This document shows positions 39,489-52,066 of a DNA stretch of 64,000 nt, one piece after another. Positions within the stretch are counted from its first letter, which is position 1; the number at the start of each line of letters is the position of its first letter. The stretch comes from Phoebastria nigripes (Eukaryota > Chordata > Aves > Procellariiformes > Diomedeidae): assembly GCA_035582835.1 (NCBI GenBank), contig JAYKAV010002969.1, forward strand, positions 430,624-494,623, in the 5' to 3' direction. The notes under the pieces are model-generated. The model saw nothing but the letters and a program-made list of their open reading frames with translations, did no database searches and was not told the DNA's origin. A program made the translations under genes and the position numbers.

Positions 39489-41430
39489 GTAAATACAATC
39501 TCTCTTGCTCTTTCTCCCCCACCCCTTTTTTTCGCCTTATAACCTGTGATTTCTCGCAGGATAAAGAATTCATGTAACAAGAAGCAGCACATTGATTCTC
39601 ATGATTAAGAAAATGTATACTAAGCAGATTTTTCTGAATGTTTTCCACCACTGGCTCTTATGCAGATAAAACGTGATATACTCCTCATCTGGAGTTCATC
39701 AACATTTGTATTTAGTTTTCTTATCAAGATTCCCTCATCCAATGTGTGAATCCTGTAAAGCTAAACAATAATACTTTCTCCAAGGTTTCAAAGGGTTTTA
39801 GAAGGAAATAAACCAGCTTAAAAAGAATGGCTTGGAAAGTAACTCCCTAAATACTTAAGATTGGGGCCTGTTACATAAAGAAGTATGAAGTTCTTAATGT
39901 AAGAATATAATGTACTGTAATTTCTAAGTTAGTTTACTGCTTTTTTTATATTAAGAGAACTTTATGATGGAACTTTCGAGGTTAAGGGTTAGTAAAAGTT
40001 CCTGCCTACATTTTTATCCTCTCATCTGGCTTACTTCCAGACATTATTTCCTAAGCCAGAGTTTGTCTCAGCATCTGGTACAAATTTAGCTAGCAAACGA
40101 GGGCACATAGGAGGCTGTCGGGTCTCTTCTCCAGTAAGTAGTGGATTTATTCCTGTAGGCACCAAACATTTATTCACAAACCTTGGTCTAGTTTGAAAGT
40201 CAACAATACCTTTGGCTAAAACAATTAGCATAATGTCACAAATATTTTAAATGAACCAATACAAGAATATCTTCCATTATAACCTAAGCATCTAAGAAAA
40301 AATTAAGTTCACCTTCCTGTGTTGCGTTCATTTAAACAGTACAATTTCCCGTATTAATCTCATTTCATCACTGATCCCTCTTGTGAGTATTAGTTCATAA
40401 TGAGAACATTAAACCTCCATCTAATCAAAACAAAGAACCTGGGAAATATTTAAGTTCAATATATTAGGGGCATTGTAATGAATTAGGTTAATATATTAAC
40501 ATTTGACCTCTAAATACAGGAGTTCAAATCTGGTTTAAATTAAAAAAACACCATACAATTTATCAGAGATTGCAGTATCTGCTCAGAAAAGGCCAATGTC
40601 TAAAAGTGNCATAGTTTCAGAGTTAGAAAGTATAGTATATTGAATGAGATCTGCAAGACAGCATAGAATGATTTTTATTATCTTATTTTACATCAATTTG
40701 CATTAAGTATAAAACTAATATTATACCCAAAAGATAAAAATTGTTCATGGTTGCTTATACATATAGAAAATCACAGATTCTGCCCTCATCGGATCAAATT
40801 CTGATCTCAGTTACTGGTATGAATTTGTAGTAAATTCAGCGAAATCAATACTTTTCCAGTATAACGGAAGAAAACTCTAGCCATCATATGAATAATAGTA
40901 ATAAATTATCCTGCTATGTAAGCATGATGACTAGAGGATTTTTTCTGAAAACACAAAAAGAGTCCAGTTCAAATACTCAAGATGTGTCAGCTCTACACAC
41001 CACAGTGTAACTAGTTTGCATACCTCCATGTCTAGCTGCAGTGTGCAGAACAAACATACCTGTAAATTCCTTGTTCTGCTTCAAAACTATCACCATGTAA
41101 TTGAAGTTGCTAAGATGACCTTTAGGAAATGGACCTGGGCAGTCTAGAAGTCTGAGATACCTTGGAAATTGTCATTGCACTTAACATAGGCTGCCAAGCT
41201 TGAGTGTTCAAGATGGAAGNTTGTTTCATTCTGCTGATTGATGATTGATTTTTAGGTTTGTCTCTACTTTTCCCTAAGAGGCAAAGAAAAAAACAAAATT
41301 CTGCAATACAGTAACTTTCCGATATACTTACTTACCTCAGAACAGAAGAGTGAAAAAATGCCTTTTCCTTAACACTAAAGACCAACCTAAGACATTAATT
41401 TCCTTCTTCATTTCTTCATCCATTCATTTC

Positions 41431-41973
41431 CTTCCCCTTTATTCATCACTGGTGAGGCCACACCTAGAGCACTGCATCCAGTTCTGGGCTCCCCAGTACA
41501 AGAGAGACATGGACATACTGGAGGGAGTCCAATGAAGGGCCACAAAGATGATGAAGGGACTGGAGCATTTCTCCTATGAGGAAAGGTTGAGAGAGCTGGG
41601 AGTGGTCAGCCTGGAGAAGAGAAGGCTCAGGGGGTTCTTATTTAATGTATATACGTACCCGAAGGGAGNGAGCATAGAGGATGGAGCCAGGATCTTTCCA
41701 GTGGCACCCAGTGACAGGACCANAGGCAATGGGCACAAACTGAAACACAGGAGGTTCCCTCTNGACATCAGGAAACACTTTCATACTGTGAGTGTGACTA
41801 AGTACTGGCACAGGTTGCCCAGAGAGGCTGTGGAGTCTCCATCCTTGGAGATATTCAAAAGCTGTCTGGACACAGTCCTGGGCAACTGCTTCTAGACGGC
41901 CCTGTTTGAGCAGTGGGGTTGGACCAGATGACCTCCAGAGGTCCCTTCCAACCTCAACCATTCTGTGATTCTT
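41431..41973 (+). mobile_element. 5'-truncated CR1 LINE, sense to POLN
   Basis: About 540 bases of the CR1 ORF2 C-terminus and 3' end. The + frame shows [19 protein letters not shown], then a TGA where related copies have an Arg codon (CAA TGA AGG at about 41530-41538), then [17 protein letters not shown] and [10 protein letters not shown]. The 3' end reads GGTCCCTTCCAACCTCAACC then ATTCTGTGATTCTT. It carries four internal N bases. Antisense open frames at 41574-41768 and 41638-41982 are shadows of it. Confidence 0.95.
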
Positions 41974-42711
41974 GTTTTGCAAATAGTTCTGCTACTGGTA
42001 AAAGAACTAATCCAAGTTGGCTTAAAAGTGACTGAAGCTGGCTCTTCCTTCAGTGTCATTAACGAGGATTTTGCTTGATCTGACTAGGCAGAGAAAGGGT
42101 GCATCTGCATCAGCATGTAACTTCCAGTCAGGAGTATGTTGATGAACCAGATCTCCATATTGTCCCCAGTCCACGCTGTGAACAGTTTTGGTTCACATGA
42201 CGGAGCAGTCTGAGAGCAGTTGACCTAGATTCCTTTCAGATGAAACTAAATAGGAAGACTCTTTTCTCCTAATCTTTTCCAATTATTTCAGGAGCTGCTA
42301 ACTGAGGTAACAAATTAGGTATGTGAGTTCCAAACCAAAGAAGGAGTGTCAGTAGGATGTGTGCTCCTAATTCACTTTAAAATGAAAGTCCAAACATGGT
42401 TTTCATCCCTTTACCCAAAGTTCTTTCTCTCTCTTTTTTAAAGTCCTTACTCTTCTTACTTTATTTGCCGATATTCTTTAGCTGTCAGCTTTGTCTTTAC
42501 ATATCTAATGAGCTTTTGTCCATTCAGAAACTTTAAATTACAGAATCTGCTGACTTGCAGATTCCAGCCTGCAGCTTAGTGATCCAGAGAGAAACCTCAG
42601 TTGTACAGTCACAAAGCTCAGTAAAGGGAAAGACGTGGACTTAAAGCTAAAGAGCAGTGCTTGATGGCTTTAATAGACTACAGTTCAGTGCTGTGTTAGT
42701 CTCCTGCATTT

Positions 42712-42900
42712 AGTGTGATCCAAGAAGCACTGGCCTACTATTCAGCGTGTTTGCATTCTGATTCCAGTCATGCTTCTGATCTACTTTTTTAAGGAAAGCA
42801 ACAGCAAATATATGTGTCTCAGTTTTCTTATTTGCAGAATGGATATGAAATCTTAAAATACTTTTAAGGTTTATAAATGAAGAACATAAAGGTAAATAGT
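42712..42900 (+). repeat. MIR-like SINE relic
   Basis: TGTGTCTCAGTTTTCTTATT followed by TGCAGAATGGATATGAAA is the characteristic MIR core/tail (TGTGCCTCAGTTTCCTCATCTGTAAAATGG...). Upstream, AAGAAGCACTGGCCTACTAT then TTCTGATTCCAGTC fits the tRNA-like head. Highly diverged; ends are approximate. Confidence 0.6.
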
Positions 42901-45900
42901 ATTATTTCCATTAGATCATAGTGCAGAACATAAGCCCTCTCAGCAGCATTTCCCCTATAGAAGTGTCTCTTTTGTATTGTTTTACAACATTAAAATGTCT
43001 ATTTGCTTCTAAGACTCTCCTGAGTGGAGGCTGAGAATTGCCACAAGGCAATCATAATGCTGGTGCTTTCTCTATTCCTGCTTAGGACTTCATAGGCCAC
43101 AATAAGAATTTTCAGTACTTTTCAGTATACAGAAATCCAATTTATAGTGCACCTAAATAATTTATCAGATGATTTTGAATCTTTTGAATTTGATAAACAA
43201 GGGGCAAGCAATAAGGTGTTCTTTTTTCCTAATATCTACTTTTGCACAAAATACTGCGGGTAACTTAAGTTAGGTGTTATCTGTATTTTGGAAGAATATC
43301 TTCTTCAAACAGAATCCATCACCCACAGTTTTATGGTATGCATACGGTTCACTCTGAATGGACAAGGCAAAACATCGTTTATTTATAACAAGGCTTTGAG
43401 CGTCCAAGCTTTGACATACTTTGAAATACAATAAAGCACATACTACTCTGAATTGTGTAATTTTCAACAAAGATATGGTATATTATTTGCCTCAATTCTC
43501 TGTTTAGGGCAAAAACAAGGCAGCAAAAGGGCTTTTAAAAAATCCTCATTTTCTGTTGGAGGGTGCCTGGAATGATCAAATCAAAACATTTGGCAGAAAT
43601 TGGTTTGGTTTTGGCAGAAGACTGTCAGCTTTACCGTCAATAATCTGCCTGGTTTTTAGCCAGCTTGCCTGTCTGGCTTCCTCACATCCTGAGCTCTCCA
43701 GCAGCCCAGGAAGCAGAGAGGCAGATGATATTTTGGGAATGCCAACAACTGGGCTCGTGGATCTGAGAGGGCTCAGCATCTCTGAGTTCTGAAATATGTG
43801 TAATCAGGTAGACAGACTGTCCCCAGATCAAACTGTGAGTCTGTCTAGGGACTCTGGAAGAGTATTCAGGAATTGCAGAACCCAATTTTTCATTTTGTGG
43901 AGACTGTTTCTGAGACTACCTCTCCATGCTCTGTTTGAAATGCCTCTTTGCCCTTCGATTATTCTGAATACATTACTGCTAAAAGGGGGAATGCACTTTG
44001 GGGTGAAGAAATGCAGAATAATTTTTTTTTACAGTACAGGGATACCCATAGTTACAACTGTAANATCTGGCTTCTGATGTGTATTCCATATAGACCTGGT
44101 GGATTTGAAAGGTGAACTTTGCCACTGGTGATTACTGTGGATTGTTCCTTGTCACTGTGCTTGCTTAATTGCATCCATTAGTGAGAAGCATAATTAAATG
44201 AAAGACACTTGCTACTTGAAATAACATATTTTTGTAGAAATATGTGTATTCCAGTACTTTGTGTTGGACCGTTCAATATCACAGTGCATTAGGGCAATTT
44301 TTAAAGGTGGTTTTTTTAGAACTCATTTATACTCATACATTATTGATAGAATTAAAGAAGTTAATTTCTGCATCCATTCTTATATTTCGTGCATGTAAAA
44401 CACACAGTTTTAAACAATTTTTCTGATATTTTACCAGGTATAAAATATTTCAGCTGAAATACTTACTTTAAATGTAAGAATACCAAAAGGACCAGTCTAA
44501 GAAAAAAATCAGAATAAACTAAGCCTATTTATTTTGATATTAAGATGAATTAAGATTATTACTACCTAAAAAACAATATCTTAGATTTTTTTAAAACCTG
44601 TCAATACAGATTTTTGGCTCATGTAGAATTTCCATGAAATTTCATTTTATTCTGCTACAATTTCCCACTTAACGGGTACTGAGGCATCTGCATAAAAAAG
44701 TGCACATGTTCAAAAGGTGACTCAGGTAACAGAAGAACAAAAGAATGAACTGGTCATCATAAAGTAGTGACATTTTCTGTTCTCTGAGCTGCCTTTTTCT
44801 AACTTGAAAAACACTGGTGCATAAACTAAAGATGCCTCTCAGACAGCTTTCAATTTGCAAAAATCCCTATTCCATAAATCATATGTCTGGCCAGCTTTGA
44901 CATGTTTCTGGAGTCATAATTTCATAGGTGAATGAGCTTGAAAAATGTCTTCAGTTCGATAGGGACAAATAAGCTTTTGTTTCACAGCAGGCATGCGTGT
45001 CTTTTCTTTGCTCCTATTCACAACACTTTCAATAAGCATATTTATTCTGGCCAGTATCACAAAAATCTAATATATGTTAGAATATATGTTAAAATTTCAG
45101 TTCCTCTATGATCTTTTCACTTTGCTGTCACCATTTTTTTTTATATACATAATATTTTAACGTGACATACTTAGCACTCACAAAACATTCCAGAATGAGC
45201 ATAATCAACAAATCCCATAATTGCTGACTATGGGTTTTGAGAGATAAGTTGCAAAGGTTGGGAGAACAGCATTTTACAGATGCCATTGCAGTATATGGCT
45301 GGCTGCAAAGGAACACTTTAAAATTAATAATTTATGTGCCCTAGATATACTAGATTCTTGACTGAACAGAAATAATCATTACCCCAAAAGCCTCCAATCT
45401 AAATCTTAGGAAAGAAACAAAACCTTAAGAGTTGTAGAGACAGATCTATTTAAACATTGTGGTCACTTTTGTTAGTGACCACACTCTATATGAGATAAAG
45501 AAAATACAGTTTTGTATGCCTGGTTTGTTTATTTTGAGCCTTGAGAAAGACGAGAGTTTTCAAGGAGATTTACGAGAATAGCGGGAGAATCAGATATTAT
45601 ATACATAGGACTAAAGGGGACCTCTCCTGTGATTACATACCATCATGCCATATGGCCTCTTTTATAAATGATCATCTCCATATGAAAAATTACTCCCACT
45701 GGGAGACTGTTCCAGAATTTCATCTTTCCAAAATCTAGAACTTTAAAATTCCAGCCTAAATGTATTCAGCCAGTTTACCTATTTATTCTTGTGCGAAGAT
45801 TGTAATTTAGTTTAAATGCTTCCTTCTTTGCTGTTTACTGTCTTAGCAGACTACTGAACAAGAATGGTAATCCAGCTGTTTTTTCTTGATATTTATGTTA

Positions 45901-46829
45901 CCAATATATTTATTATTTCATTCAAAATCTGTTCTAAAGTAGATGTAGGCACATCTTTTGGATACTTTCAAAGGTATCATTTCAAAAGGCTGAAATGCAG
46001 GCAAAACAACTTCAGATTGCTTGAAATGAATGGTTTTACTATGCCAACCACTAAACTCTGGGAAGAGACGGAGAAGTCAGTGTGACATGAGAAAGAGAAC
46101 ACGGAGCTGAACTGACACAGAAAAAAACAATGAAGAAAATGGAGCAAACCCATGGAGAGGTTTTCAATGGGTTGTCAAAGTGAATGAGGAACCATTAGGT
46201 TTGTTCATTGATGTGGCCACTTTAATCTGTGCTTTCTAAAATTAAGAGCAGTTAAGGATGCAGCAGAATTCTGATCGTGCCAGATGCCTTAAAGCGAAAA
46301 CTGTGTGAACCAACAGAGAAAGGTGTTGCAATCATCGNTGCCATTGTGAATCCCCTTTTGGGGATAACAATTATATGGGAGAGAACTAGTCAAATTCAGA
46401 CGTCTAGAGAACTAGGGTAAAACTGTTCTAACTCAGTGCATATGCAGACAGCACCCTTTATCATACCACTCACATCTTTCAACCCAAGAATCGATGTCGC
46501 TGACTCATGCTTCCTTTCATTGTCCTATGGAGCTCTTTTTGTCAAAAAGACCTATTCCTCCTGTTGCCATGATGCTCTGTTGCTGTTTATTTGTCTAACA
46601 GCTCAAAAAATGTTAAGTTGCACAGAGTTGAGTGTGCCCTTAGATTGTTCATAAGTGCTTTGGTGGAACATACAGAGCTGAGTGATTCTGCATGAGAAGT
46701 GCAGAATCCAGATGTTACGCTCTCACAAAAGCTGTGTGCAGTCATGGCCTGGTAGGGAGCTTACNGACGGAAAAAGTCTTTACCCAGACTGGCAATCCAC
46801 TTAGCCTTCTGAAGGCATGCCACCTGGTC

Positions 46830-46880
46830 GGAGTGCCTGATGCACTCCCACTCGGGGAGGTCTGCATTGCTGACCTCCCC
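46830..46880. repeat. Two adjacent GC-rich perfect hairpins
   Basis: GGAGTGC (46830-46836) pairs with GCACTCC (46842-46848) around a 5-base loop. Six bases on, GGGGAGGTC (46854-46862) pairs with GACCTCCCC (46872-46880) around a 9-base loop. Both stems are perfect and GC-rich in an otherwise AT-rich intron. No known RNA family is recognised. Confidence 0.8.
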
Positions 46881-48489
46881 AAGCTGCCAGCTTGTTCAAA
46901 TTCAGAGTGGGCTTCTCAAGATGGAGGCAGTCCGACACTTCTCTATTAGTAGTCATGTTGACTTGGACTAGATTTTAAATGGATAATTATTTAGGCCAGC
47001 ACTTCCCCTTTCACAATCTGTGGTTGTCATGTTTGTTTCTGCTCTCCAAAAACGATTCGATGTTCTACACTGGACCATAAACTACCTCAAATCTAACATG
47101 AAGCAAATATATAGGTGTAGCTGTACATAGATGTGTCAACAAATGTCTCAGTTTCCTCAGCCTTGGCACTGCAGCCACTGATCTTTTGAGTTACTGCGTA
47201 ATTCGGACTTCATGGAAAATCTTATGACAGCTCATTAGCACGCAAGTCTGAGCGAGCCAGCACGTTCTGAGCACTCCACTTCTGTTCAGGCAGAAGCTAG
47301 TTATCCTCATCATTATTATCAAGCCAGCCTCAGTGCCACAGATGTGACACAAAACATTACATACTACTCTTCATTGCTGGCATCATTAGAAAAGGTTTCG
47401 GCAGCAGGCAGAGCAACGACCATACACAGCTTCTTAGAGTTCTTGTCGCTCCTTTGCATCTAACGTCAGCTGCAAAAGAACCATGATGTGCATCAAGAGA
47501 TAACTTCAAAGAAAGCTGCTAAGTGATCGTGTGGGTTTTGGTCTAGCAGTTATCACCACCTATTGCATACCCTGATATTTCTCAGTTCTGTAAGGCACGT
47601 GATGACATATATTATTTAGTCAGCCATCCTGTCACAGCAATGGAGGTTGCTCAATAACTTTTGTTCTGGGGCTGCCTGGTATTCCTATTTCACTTTCACT
47701 AGCCAAAAGTTACTTCTTTTTTAAAAGCCGTTTATCCATTTAATCTCTCTTTGATTTTTATTAGAACCATATTGTGTTGCAGCAGCAATCTTTGTCAAGC
47801 AAAACACTAATTGGCATAATCAGGGATGACAAATCTGGTCCCAAATGATTGATTTGGAATAATTATAGATGCATTTTCACAGTAATAGTGAGCATAGTGT
47901 TATGACATGATGAGTTGTTAAGTTACATAAATCATACTGAAGTTTAATTGTTTAGATTCTTGATAGCTCCACTATCCCACAGGGAAGATTTTTTTTTTTT
48001 TTAATTTGGCCCTGATCTTTTTACATTGAAGAATAAGGTATTTTAGACAGTTCAAACTTCTAGTATATTTTTTTTCCTAGCTTTTTTTTTAGATTGAGTT
48101 TTATGGCTGCACAAGAAAATTAAAATATATAAAATGTCACCAAACATATAGTTAAGAGTATTGAACTTGAAAGCTGAGAAATACAGCACTCAGACATACT
48201 GTACCTCTATATATAATATATTAGTGCTGTACTTCTGTATTTATGGAATGTATAAGTTAAATAATTCTCCAGATTTCACCCTAAAATGCAATTTAAAATA
48301 AGGAATTGAACCTTCCACAAGAGACAAAATTTAACTTTAAAAAAAATCTGAAAAAATTGTAAATAGTTATATTTTTTTTAATGTAGAAATGCAGGTATCA
48401 TATAACAATATAAAGCATGTGATTTTTTTTTCTATATAACAATTCTAACAAGGAAAATAAAGCTGTAGGTTTTCAAATTTACCTTACAG

Positions 48490-48551
48490 CATTGGTAAAA
48501 AGAACAATGGAGTCCCTGCAGCAAACCACAGCCTTGGAAGTGCCACTAAAG
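48490..48551 (+). CDS. POLN: POLN exon: helix after motif C
   Basis: This 62-base exon is too short to show as an open frame of its own, but it is required by phase and family. Acceptor CCTTACAG, donor AAAG|GTAGGG. Its first two bases complete the Ala codon opened by the motif C exon. Twenty codons follow: LVKRTMESLQQTTALEVPLK. The LVxRTMES helix is the segment that follows HDE in polymerase nu. It ends in phase 0, so the terminal exon starts with a whole codon. The residues VPLK end this exon and also begin the next one. Confidence 0.92.
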
Positions 48552-51481
48552 GTAGGGACAATTCTGAATTTCCATTACTGTCTCAGGCATACTTAGCTGT
48601 GTATGTTATCGTCATCATATTAAGAATCTAGAGACAACTATTTTGCCTTTCACTTCAATAGTTTCATTTTGATATTTGCAGGTAATTTCTTTTTTAAATT
48701 ACTATAAAAATTCTAAAGAAAAATAACTGAAAGGAAGTCAACCTCCATTTTGGAAAGTGTGATTGTCGTCTACTCTTTGTCTTAGCAGTGCAGTATGGTA
48801 ATTTCAAAATCTATTTCGTTCATTGCCATAAAATTTCTGTTGGGTGTGGTAGAGTGAGAAATATGTGCCTTTAATAGGCTTTCTAAATGTGCCAGGCATT
48901 CATTACTGCTGAAAAATTATTGCAAAAGATCTTTCTTCAGTTATTTTCACTTAGAAAATTGGTCTTTTTAACATTTCCGTGTGGATGCCTAACATACAAA
49001 GCAGACAAAATCATTGGCCATTGTTTAAAGTACAGGACATCATCTACTGGAACAACATCTGTAAAAACTGAGTAGATAGCTACACAGCTGTTGTATCTAT
49101 CTATGTATTGGACCTAATTGTAATTATTTTATAAAATAATTATATTTTTCTCTCTACAAGACTGGTACCCTTCACCCTAGCCTACTGCTCAGCTTTTGTT
49201 GCTTAATAAAGGACTATAGTTCCTGGGAATCCATAAACTGATTAAGTGAGCAACAGTCCAAGGGTTTCCAGTTTCCTGAGAAACGGAGTACTTGGTGTTG
49301 CCAGATCAGTCATTCAGCAGTATGACTGAATAAGATTTGGGGACAGAACAAAGTTTATTCTATTTATTTCAGAAATACAGACTTGCATTAATGGAAACAG
49401 CTGAAAAAGAAAACTACTAGATCAGTTCTAGCTTGTATTTCTTCCTCCAGATCTTCTATCTCTATTTCAGCACCTCAGCCACTTTGTGAGGCTTTCTCTG
49501 GAGGTCTTGCACTTACATAGTTTTGCAGCCCATCATATTATGGGCATATTATGAAGCCCATCTTTCCCACAAAAGCTGAGAGGAGAGAATGAGGTGTATC
49601 TGAAATCTAATTATTCTTTCTCCTTCCCACGCTGGAACCCCACCGCCCGCTGTTCACTTAACCCTTGTAAGAACTTGCACTCCTGTTTACCAGATTTGGT
49701 CAAGTGAGACATTTTGGCCATACTGGGATTATACATTTCTTGCACTGACACTCCCAAGCTTTATAAACTGCATTTCTATAGGTTGCTCACATTGTACACC
49801 TGTGCTTGCCTAGCTTCTTTTGTTACAAATTCCTTGAAAAAAGAAGCAAGACTGTTTTTCAAGGTATACGACATCTAAATATTTTTAATGACAGTATTAG
49901 ACACCTGGCACTCATGCTGCTGTAAGGTTCATTAAAATAATCAAATATGGTATTGTTGATGGTATATAAAGTGACTAGAAACACTATAGTCCTTCCTTGA
50001 TAGTTTTAGGAGACTCTTTTTGGCGACTTTGTCATAAACAACATCGTTCATACTTTGCCTGAGGAAGTCATTGCCATGAAATAAAATATGAACAATGTAA
50101 TAGGTTTCTAAGACAGACAAATGTTTACATGGTTAATGAGAGTGTTCATAGTTACATGGGCAGAATATCATTTTAGAGTTATATATTTCAGACTAACCAC
50201 TAACTGGCAGAAGGTTTTAATGTCCTATGGACAAAATGGGACACACCATCTTAGAACACAGTTTCTTTCACCTTTGTCTAAGGTGTCTACTATCACACGC
50301 TGACAAATTAATCTCGATGCATTGGCAAATGGATTCAATATGTCATTCCTATGAGAACAGCAATTCTCTGTTAAATGACAACTAGATTTTAATAGGTGAA
50401 AAGAAACACATTCTTGGACAATAGGTAGTTGTCTGGGGTTTTCAAAGATTAGGACTTTTTAATAGACAGTAGAAGTATTTGGAGATACATGTTTTATTAC
50501 CCTTGTTTTGGTCTCCTTTTCCTGAGCAAATTACTGTAGAAGTCCTGACATACTTTTACTCCTACTGTGCATTAGACTACATGCATCATGAAGACACTTC
50601 ATCTTCCTCTGAAGCATCACGAATGGATCGATGGCAGAGTCCAGATAGAAAACATAAAGTACCAACAGCTTGATCTCAGAGAAGAAATTGAGAGTGATCT
50701 TTTAAAAAAAGATCTGTACTTTTGTTCATGTTGTTTACCCTTCTATACCGTAAGAATATGTCTTTTAGGATTAGAGATGTTGAAGATGAAAAGATTTTTG
50801 TGAAATGCTACTGCTCTCCTTCAGCACACTTGCTTCAACTAAATGTGTATTATGATGTGCTCTGTTAATATGAATATTATTTTTTAATANGGAGGAAAAA
50901 TGTCACTAAAGTAGAGCACACATACAGTCTTAATGGGGAGAGATTTCTTTTTCTTCTTTGAGGAAAAGGATGCTTTATCTTTGAAGTAGCTGCTTTTCCA
51001 AAATACAGTCCTTGCTAATGAGGCAGCTTTCATGTCAGAAAATCTACTGTGTAACAGAGCACCAGTAACTGCAAAACAAACTGAAATAAAACCAAAGCAA
51101 CAACAAAAATACCCCAGAACTGGAAAAGTGGATGGTAAAAAAACCCTAGTATTTTTATGCATTACTGACAAAGTTGCTGATTATAAACACTCTGATTTTG
51201 TAGCTCTTTTGAAAAGCATAATAAGATGAATTTTGTTTTAACGTATTCCTTGCAATTCAGTAACATGTATTTGCAATTTCAAAACTGAAGGTTAGTCTTA
51301 ATTACTAAGGTATTTTAATCAAAATTGTAGTGCTAATTATTAATAGATGTGAAGAACATTTCATATTAGATAGGCATGCAATCTAGAGCAGTATCAACAT
51401 CCAAAGGGAAAAGCAAAAATAGTAATCTTGCTATATGTGATGTGTTTGTTTGTTTAAATTTTCTTTTTTTTTTTCTGACAG
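48552..51481 (+). other. POLN: POLN last intron, 2.9 kb
   Basis: Phase-0 intron with donor GTAGGG and a strong polypyrimidine tract (T-rich, 51460-51476) before acceptor CTGACAG. No recognisable transposon or gene. An ATTA-rich stretch lies between 51230 and 51340. Confidence 0.88.
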
Positions 51482-51550
51482 GTTCCCTTGAAAGTGATTC
51501 TTACCACTGGGAAATCATGGGGGTGTATGACAGAATTGCAGGAGATGTAA
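51482..51550 (+). CDS. POLN: POLN terminal exon with stop codon
   Basis: After the polypyrimidine tract and acceptor CTGACAG the phase-0 frame reads VPLKVILTTGKSWGCMTEL and Gln-Glu-Met, then TAA at 51548-51550. VPLKVxLxxGxSWG is the C-terminal beta-strand motif of family-A polymerases, here in its polymerase nu form. From memory, mammalian polymerase nu continues for several dozen residues after the equivalent of LQE, so this protein has a much shorter tail. A longer open frame over the same bases (51376-51615) is in the wrong frame and starts inside the intron; it is not the coding frame. With this exon the seven exons give 200 complete residues plus the stop. Confidence 0.93.
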   Translation, partial: VPLKVILTTGKSWGCMTELQEM

Positions 51551-52066
51551 AGCAGTCATCGGGGATGTTATTCAGTACCCGTACACCTCATTGGCCTATG
51601 CTGATTCCTCGCTGAATCACTAGGCAACAGCGCTGCTGGATCTTTCATAAGCACCTAATACTCTGCATGTGAATTTTTTTACTTCATTTTGTCTGTAGCC
51701 CTAGGCAACAGCAGTGAGATAAAACTGGTTTTTACCAGTTCATTGTGTTTCCTTTAGCCAAGGTAACCAGCGGGGAGCTGCTTTTGTTCAGAGCTAAATT
51801 ACTACATGTAAGAAATGAAGCAAGACAATATTAACCCTTTGGGAACATGACAAATATATTTGAGTTAGATGGATGTTTAGACTTCAATGTTAAATACTTT
51901 GTGAAGTGCTTGTGTAAAAATACTTCTAATCTGGCATTAGAAAGACACTATTTGAACTGTATCTGCGAGTGCTTAACTGTTGTGTTCAGCTTATTTTNTA
52001 ATTTGTGAGTAGAAAGCAGCTGCTTGGTTTGCATCACATATTAAATGTCATGTTCCACAGACTTAG
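51551..52066 (+). other. POLN: Probable POLN 3' untranslated region
   Basis: Non-coding sequence following the TAA. No AATAAA was found in the first 500 bases; an ATTAAA at 52040-52045 is the nearest hexamer variant and sets the end used here. The true end could be different. Confidence 0.4.
52040..52045 (+). promoter_or_regulatory. POLN: Candidate polyadenylation hexamer ATTAAA
   Basis: The commonest variant of AATAAA, 490 bases after the POLN stop, followed by the mildly GT-rich TGTCATGTTCC. AT-rich DNA gives such hexamers by chance (others occur near 52628 and 52664), so this is only a candidate. Confidence 0.25.

Larger units (their letters stand above)
39489..48489 (+). other. POLN: POLN intron, 9.0 kb
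   Basis: Phase-1 intron with donor GTAAAT and acceptor CTTACAG. It contains a sense CR1 fragment, a MIR-like relic and a pair of adjacent GC-rich hairpins. Sequence at about 47170-47480 is less AT-rich than its surroundings and has no repeat that I recognise. No further gene is supported. Confidence 0.85.

Noticed and set aside
40501..40545. Possible tRNA B-box (GAGTTCAAATCTGG)
   Set aside because: No cloverleaf, A-box or paired acceptor stem in the surrounding sequence; AT-rich context makes it likely to be chance.
41638..41982. 114-codon - strand open frame
   Set aside because: Antisense reading of a CR1 fragment; the same antisense protein-like string (VQTAFE.LQGWRLH.L.GQPV) appears at 16855-17052, which shows that both come from the repeat.
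51376..51615. 79-codon + strand open frame over the end of POLN
   Set aside because: It starts inside the intron and uses a different frame. The POLN exon frame (VPLKVILTTGKSWG...) fits the acceptor, the phase and the family.
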